Source of the DNA: DASWJZ01 sp963761005
GTDB lineage: Bacteria; Pseudomonadota; Alphaproteobacteria; Rhizobiales; Afifellaceae
NCBI GenBank assembly: GCA_963761005.1
Contig: CAVXFK010000018.1
Span: 294,698 to 358,697, forward strand
Length of the DNA: 64,000 bases
Direction: 5' to 3'
Both the position numbers and the translations under genes were made by a program. Under the pieces are notes generated by a model. That model did not search any database and had not been told where the DNA came from. It saw only the letters and a program-made list of their open reading frames with translations. Position 1 is the stretch's first letter. Each line of letters begins with the position of its first letter. This document shows, one piece after another, positions 60,089 to 64,000 of the stretch.

Positions 60089-60790
60089 TCAGGCGCGCTC
60101 GAACTGCTCGTTGAATGCGTAGCCGGCGCCGCGGACGGTGCGGATCGGGTCGCGGCTGCGGCCGCGATTGAGGGCGCGGCGCAGGCGCCCGATGTGGACG
60201 TCGACGGTGCGCTCATCGACGTAGACGTCGTGGCCCCAGACGCCATCCAGAAGCTGCTCGCGCGAGAACACGCGGCCCGGCGTCTTCATCAGGAATTCGA
60301 GCAGGCGGAATTCGGTCGGGCCGAGATGCACCTCGCGCCCGGCACGGCGTACGCGGAACGTCTCGCGGTCGAGCTCAAGATCGCCGGCACGAAGCACCGA
60401 AGAGATCGCCTCCGGCCGCGCTCGTCTCAGAAGCGCCTTCACCCGCGCCATCAGTTCCGGCACGGAGAACGGCTTCACAACGTAGTCGTCGGCGCCGGTC
60501 GCGAGCCCGCGGATACGCTCATCTTCCTCGCCGCGCGCAGTCAGCATCAGGATCGGAAGTTGTGCGGTGTCGTCGCGGGTGCGGAGCCGCCGGCATAGCT
60601 CGATGCCGGAGAGGCCAGGCAGCATCCAGTCGAGGATCAGAAGATCCGGCATGCGCTCGCGCAGCCTGACCTCCGCCTCGTCGCCACGCGCGGAGACTTC
60701 TACCTCGTAGCCCTCGGCTTCGAGGTTGTAGCGGAGGAGCAGCGTCAACGGCTCCTCGTCTTCCACGATGAGGATGAGCGGCTTCGCCAT
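60089..60790 (-). CDS. phoB: Phosphate response regulator PhoB
   Basis: PhoB, 233 residues, an OmpR-type response regulator. The receiver domain has the acidic pair in ILIVEDEEPL, the phosphorylation site Asp54 in LLILDWMLPG and the switch Lys in DDYVVKPFS. The winged-helix DNA-binding domain shows EFRLLEFLMKTPGRVFSREQ and VDVHIGRLRRALN. It activates phosphate-starvation genes through Pho boxes. It is the last gene of pstC-pstA-pstB-phoU-phoB. Start ATG 60790 (MAKPLILIVED); the open frame upstream is not family-like. The kinase phoR is not in the window. Confidence 0.95.
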   Translation of the reverse strand: MAKPLILIVEDEEPLTLLLRYNLEAEGYEVEVSARGDEAEVRLRERMPDLLILDWMLPGLSGIELCRRLRTRDDTAQLPILMLTARGEEDERIRGLATGADDYVVKPFSVPELMARVKALLRRARPEAISSVLRAGDLELDRETFRVRRAGREVHLGPTEFRLLEFLMKTPGRVFSREQLLDGVWGHDVYVDERTVDVHIGRLRRALNRGRSRDPIRTVRGAGYAFNEQFERA

Positions 60791-60816
60791 GCCCCTTGCT
60801 TGCTCCTCCGGCTCCC

Positions 60817-61509
60817 CTATTCGTCGATCTGCGTGCTCGACTGGCGGGGGCCTTCCCACTGCTCGCCGGTGATCAGGTAGAAGACCGTCTCGGCGATGTT
60901 GGTGGCGTGGTCCCCGATGCGCTCGATGTTCTTGGCGCAGAACAGAAGATGCGTGCACATCGTGATGTTGCGCGGGTCCTCCATCATGTAGGTGAGGAGC
61001 TCGCGGAACAGCGACGTGTAGACGGCGTCGATCTCCTCATCCTGCGCGCAAACCTCGCGCGCCTTCTCCACGTCGCGGGTAGCGTAGGCGTCGAGCACCT
61101 TCTTCACCTGCCTGAGCGCCAGTTCGGAAATGTGCTCCACGCCGACGCGCAGCTTGTTGGAGAAGGTCTCGCGCTGGATGACGACGGCGCGCTTGGCGAT
61201 GTTCTTGCCGAGGTCGCCGACGCGCTCCAGATCGTTGGCGATGCGGATCGCGGCGACCGCCTCGCGTAGATCCTGCGCCATCGGTTGGCGGCGCGCGATC
61301 AGAACGATCGCGTCCTCCTCGATCTGGCGGTGCATCGCATCCACCTTCTTGTCGGCCTCGATCACCTCATGTGCGAGGACCACGTCGGAGCGGAGAAGCG
61401 CGCTTATGGAGCGTTCGACGATCTGTTCGGCACGCCCGCCCATTTCGGCGATGGAGCGGGAAAGTCCCTGAAGTTCGTCCTCGAACGAGGTGACTGTGTG
61501 CTGTGTCAT
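60817..61509 (-). CDS. phoU: Phosphate signalling protein PhoU
   Basis: PhoU, 230 residues, two three-helix bundles that link the Pst transporter to the PhoR-PhoB system and limit phosphate uptake. The paired metal-binding motifs EADKKVDAMHRQIEEDAI and AQDEEIDAVYTSLFRELL, plus ANDLERVGDLGKNIAKR and NIERIGDHATNIAE, are diagnostic. It lies between pstB (23 bases) and phoB (26 bases) in one operon. Confidence 0.95.
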   Translation of the reverse strand: MTQHTVTSFEDELQGLSRSIAEMGGRAEQIVERSISALLRSDVVLAHEVIEADKKVDAMHRQIEEDAIVLIARRQPMAQDLREAVAAIRIANDLERVGDLGKNIAKRAVVIQRETFSNKLRVGVEHISELALRQVKKVLDAYATRDVEKAREVCAQDEEIDAVYTSLFRELLTYMMEDPRNITMCTHLLFCAKNIERIGDHATNIAETVFYLITGEQWEGPRQSSTQIDE

Positions 61510-61532
61510 TTCTTGCGTCCCTCAACAGCCGG

Positions 61533-62354
61533 CTAGCCGAAGCGGCCGGTGATGTAGTCTTGCGTCCGGCTGTCGCGCGGGGCGGTGAAGATTTTCGAGG
61601 TCTCGTCGAACTCGACCAGCTCGCCGAGGTACATGAAGGCGGTGAAATCGGAGACGCGCGCCGCCTGCTGCATGTTGTGGGTGACGATGCAGATCGTGTA
61701 CTCGCTCTTAAGCTCGTCGATCAGCTCCTCGATCTTCGATGTCGAGATCGGATCGAGCGCCGAGCAGGGCTCGTCGAACAGGATGACCTCCGGCCGCACC
61801 GCGACGGTGCGCGCAATGCACAGACGCTGCTGCTGGCCGCCCGACAGGCTGAGGCCGTTGGCGTTGAGCTTGTCCTTGACCTCATCCCAGAGCGCCGCGC
61901 GCTGCAGGCAGTGCTTGACGCGGTCGTCGAGCTCGGACTTCGAGATCCGCTCATAGAGCCGGATGCCGAATGCGATGTTCTCGTAGATGGTCATCGGGAA
62001 GGGGGTCGGCTTCTGAAACACCATGCCGACCTTGGCGCGCAGCAGGTTGAGATCCTGCGAAGGCGAGAGAATGTCCGTGTCGTCCATTCTGACATGGCCG
62101 TCGGCGCGCTGGCCGGGATAGAGGTCGTACATCCGGTTGAGGATTCGCAGCAGCGTGGACTTGCCGCAGCCCGACGGGCCGATGAACGCCGTCACCTTGT
62201 GCAGGTAGAGCGGCACGCTGATGCTCTTCAAAGCGCGAGCATCGCCGTAGTAGAAATCCAGGTCGCGGACCGAGATCTTTTCTTTGAGACCTTCCGCGCC
62301 CGTCGGAGCGTTGGTGACTCTCGGCGTGGGGACGCTGGTGGTTGTTGCAATCAT
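61533..62354 (-). CDS. pstB: Phosphate ABC transporter ATP-binding protein
   Basis: PstB, 273 residues, the ATPase of the high-affinity phosphate importer. It has Walker A GPSGCGKSTLLRILNRMYDL, signature LSLSGGQQQRLCIAR, Walker B EVILFDEPCSALDPIS and switch His in VTHNMQQAARVSD. All match the PstB subfamily. The start overlaps the pstA stop by four bases (ATGA). Confidence 0.96.
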   Translation of the reverse strand: MIATTTSVPTPRVTNAPTGAEGLKEKISVRDLDFYYGDARALKSISVPLYLHKVTAFIGPSGCGKSTLLRILNRMYDLYPGQRADGHVRMDDTDILSPSQDLNLLRAKVGMVFQKPTPFPMTIYENIAFGIRLYERISKSELDDRVKHCLQRAALWDEVKDKLNANGLSLSGGQQQRLCIARTVAVRPEVILFDEPCSALDPISTSKIEELIDELKSEYTICIVTHNMQQAARVSDFTAFMYLGELVEFDETSKIFTAPRDSRTQDYITGRFG

Positions 62355-63190
62355 GACGTCTTTCCACCTGATGAGAGGACGCGCGCGCCGATGCTGAGCG
62401 CCAGCACCGCCATGGTAATGAGAAGAGCGCCGGTCCAGGCAAGCTGCTGCCAGTCGTCATAAGGGCTGAGCGCGAACTGGAAGATGACCACCGGCAGGCT
62501 CGACACCGGCGCGTTCATGTTCGTGCTCCAGAACTGGTTGTTGAGCGCTGTGAAGAGCAGCGGCGCCGTCTCTCCGCTGATGCGGGCGACCGCGAGCAGC
62601 ACGCCGGTGATCATGCCGGCGCGCGCCGCGCGATAGGCGACCTTCTGGATCATCAGCGAACGCGGCAACCCGATCGATGCCGCCGCCTCGCGCATCGTGT
62701 CGGGCAGCAAGCTCAGCATATCCTCGGTCGTGCGCACCACGACCGGCACCACGATCACCGCCAACGCGACCGAGCCGGCCCAGCCGGAGAAGTGCCCCAT
62801 CTGGGCGACCATGACTTCGTAGATGAACAGGCCGACCACGATCGACGGCGCGCTGAGCAGGATGTCGTTGATGAAGCGCACCACCATGGTCAGTTTTTCG
62901 TAGCGGCCATATTCGGCCATGTAGGTGCCGGCGAGGATGCCGAGCGGCGTGCCGATCAGCACCGCGATAGTGGTCATCACCAGGCTGCCAACGATCGGGT
63001 TGAGCAGGCCCCCGGAGCCGCCAGGGGGCGGCGTCATCTCGGTGAAGACCGCCAAGTTGAGGCCGCTAAAGCCCTTCCACAAGAGCACGGCGAGGATGAG
63101 GACCAGCCACGTCAGCCCGAATGCCGTGGCGGTGTATGCCAGCCCGATGGCGATATGATTGCGGCGGCGGCGAGTGTCGTAGATCGCCAT
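62351..63190 (-). CDS. pstA: Phosphate ABC transporter permease PstA
   Basis: PstA, 279 residues, one of two inner-membrane channel subunits. It has about six hydrophobic helices with MTPPPGGSGGLLNPIVGSLV, the NDILLSAPSIVVGLFIYEVM segment and the ATPase-contact loop DTMREAAASIGLPRSLMIQK. The start at 63190 (MAIYDTRRRRN) lies just downstream of pstC; the frame is open further upstream within pstC but is not coding there. Followed by pstB with an ATGA overlap. Confidence 0.95.
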   Translation of the reverse strand: MAIYDTRRRRNHIAIGLAYTATAFGLTWLVLILAVLLWKGFSGLNLAVFTEMTPPPGGSGGLLNPIVGSLVMTTIAVLIGTPLGILAGTYMAEYGRYEKLTMVVRFINDILLSAPSIVVGLFIYEVMVAQMGHFSGWAGSVALAVIVVPVVVRTTEDMLSLLPDTMREAAASIGLPRSLMIQKVAYRAARAGMITGVLLAVARISGETAPLLFTALNNQFWSTNMNAPVSSLPVVIFQFALSPYDDWQQLAWTGALLITMAVLALSIGARVLSSGGKTS

Positions 63191-63192
63191 GG

Positions 63193-64000
63193 TCAGGCTC
63201 CAATTCGCGCATTGAGCCGCATCAGCATGAAGCGCGCGGCGGCCAGCACGAAGAACGTGATAACGAACAGGATCAGGCCGAGGGCGACCAGCGAGGACGT
63301 GTAGAGCACGCCGTCGGCCTCGGTGAACTCGTTGGCTATCGTGGCGGAGATGGTAGTGCCCGGAGCCAGGATCGAGCCGGAGATGCGGTGTGCGTTGCCG
63401 ATGACGAAGGTGACCGCCATGGTTTCGCCGAGCGCGCGGCCGAGAGCCAACATCACGCCGCCGATGACACCGACGCGCGCATAAGGCAGCACGACGTAGC
63501 GCACCACCTCCCAAGTCGTGGAGCCAATTCCATAGGCGGCTTCCTTCAGAACCGGCGGCACCGCTTCGAACACGTCGCGTGTGATCGAGGTAAAAACGGA
63601 AGCACCATGACGGCAAGGATCAGACCGGCGGTCAGGATGCCGATGCCGTACGGGGGCCCGGCGAACAGCGTGGACAATCCCGGGACCGGGCCAAACACGT
63701 CGATCAGGAACGGCTGTATCGTCTTCTGCAAGAAAGGCGCGAACACAAACAGGCCCCAGATGCCGTAGATGATCGACGGAATGCCGGCCAAGAGCTCAAT
63801 GGCGATGCCGATCGGGCGGCGCAGCCAGCCCGGGCACAGCTCGGTTAGAAACAGCGCGATAAACAGGCCGATCGGCACGGCGATCAGCATGGCAATGACC
63901 GAGGTGACGACGGTGCCGTAGATCGGCGCGATGCCGCCGAACTGCTTGGTCACCGGGTTCCAGACCTCCCGGTAGACAAAGGAGAACCCGAAGGTCTTCA
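63193..64000 (-). CDS. pstC: Phosphate ABC transporter permease PstC, frameshifted and cut by window edge
   Basis: PstC, C-terminal part only; the frame continues past base 64000 (VYREVWNPVTKQFGGIAPIY). The first frame shows the typical PstC text ELLAGIPSIIYGIWGLFVFA and reads to VMVLPF. At the run of five A at 63592-63596 (T run on the coding strand) one base is missing. The next frame continues TSITRDVFEAVPPVLKEAAY, with GALGETMAVTFVIGN-like text (GRALGETMAVTFVIGNA). A sixth T would restore PFFTSITRD. First visible gene of the pst operon; the binding protein pstS would be further right if linked. Confidence 0.9.

Noticed and set aside
63191..63616. N-terminal extension of pstA
   Set aside because: It overlaps the real pstC frame, is Arg/His-rich, and lacks membrane helices.

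Overview
The window is a high-GC (roughly 65%) alphaproteobacterial chromosome segment. Several genes point to the Hyphomicrobiales (Rhizobiales): a gcrA cell-cycle regulator, a PdhS-type sensor-kinase gene, the short HisG plus HisZ pair, a DUF930 protein, three YkuD enzymes, a phasin, and the argD-argF-hslO / apaG block. I cannot name the family or genus from sequence alone. Gene density is high and most genes are ordinary chromosomal ones.

Layout. 1-2.8 kb: tail of a RES-domain toxin, a YqaA/DedA-type membrane protein, ribF and a HAD phosphatase. 2.9-8.6 kb: an M16 peptidase pair, a secreted unknown, and groES-groEL behind a promoter with a CIRCE element. 8.6-12.8 kb is the only clearly accessory stretch. 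It holds two paralogous secreted Gly-rich proteins, one split by an IS256-type element and one with an IS30-type element just upstream of its start codon. 13-17 kb: hisG, hisZ, hisS and a DUF930 protein. 17.2-19.4 kb: a CrtI-like oxidoreductase plus an unknown. 19.4-22.3 kb: a sugar ABC transporter. 22.4-25.4 kb: lutABC with a tiny coupled ORF between lutB and lutC. 25.5-33.2 kb: a DUF3422 protein, glcDEF and malate synthase G. 33.3-35.7 kb: three tandem L,D-transpeptidases. 36-43 kb: tag, a protease-like protein without catalytic residues, an amidohydrolase, an FMN 2-hydroxyacid dehydrogenase, an RraA-type aldolase, a GGDEF-EAL protein and a tautomerase. 43-49.4 kb: a double methyltransferase fusion, an amidotransferase / amino-acid transporter operon, xseA and a HigBA-like module. 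49.5-59.9 kb: rsmE, gshA, a PdhS-like pseudokinase, phasin, apaG, hslO-argF-argD and gcrA. 60-64 kb: the phosphate operon pstC-pstA-pstB-phoU-phoB, running off the right edge.

How the genes work together. A 2-hydroxyacid theme runs through the middle: L-lactate (lutABC), glycolate to glyoxylate (glcDEF), glyoxylate to malate (glcB), plus an FMN dehydrogenase and a pyruvate-type aldolase. Two cell-cycle items stand out near the right end. One is a PdhS-family kinase whose phospho-accepting His is Ser and whose N-box Asn is His. The other is a cluster of six GANTC (CcrM) sites directly upstream of gcrA.

Quality warning. Nine genes carry single-base frameshifts, often in or beside short homopolymer or G/C runs: groEL, both transposases, both Gly-rich genes, the sugar permease, the GGDEF-EAL gene, rsmE and pstC. 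So many in conserved genes suggests sequencing or assembly indels in at least the housekeeping cases, so single breaks should not be read as true pseudogenes without read support.
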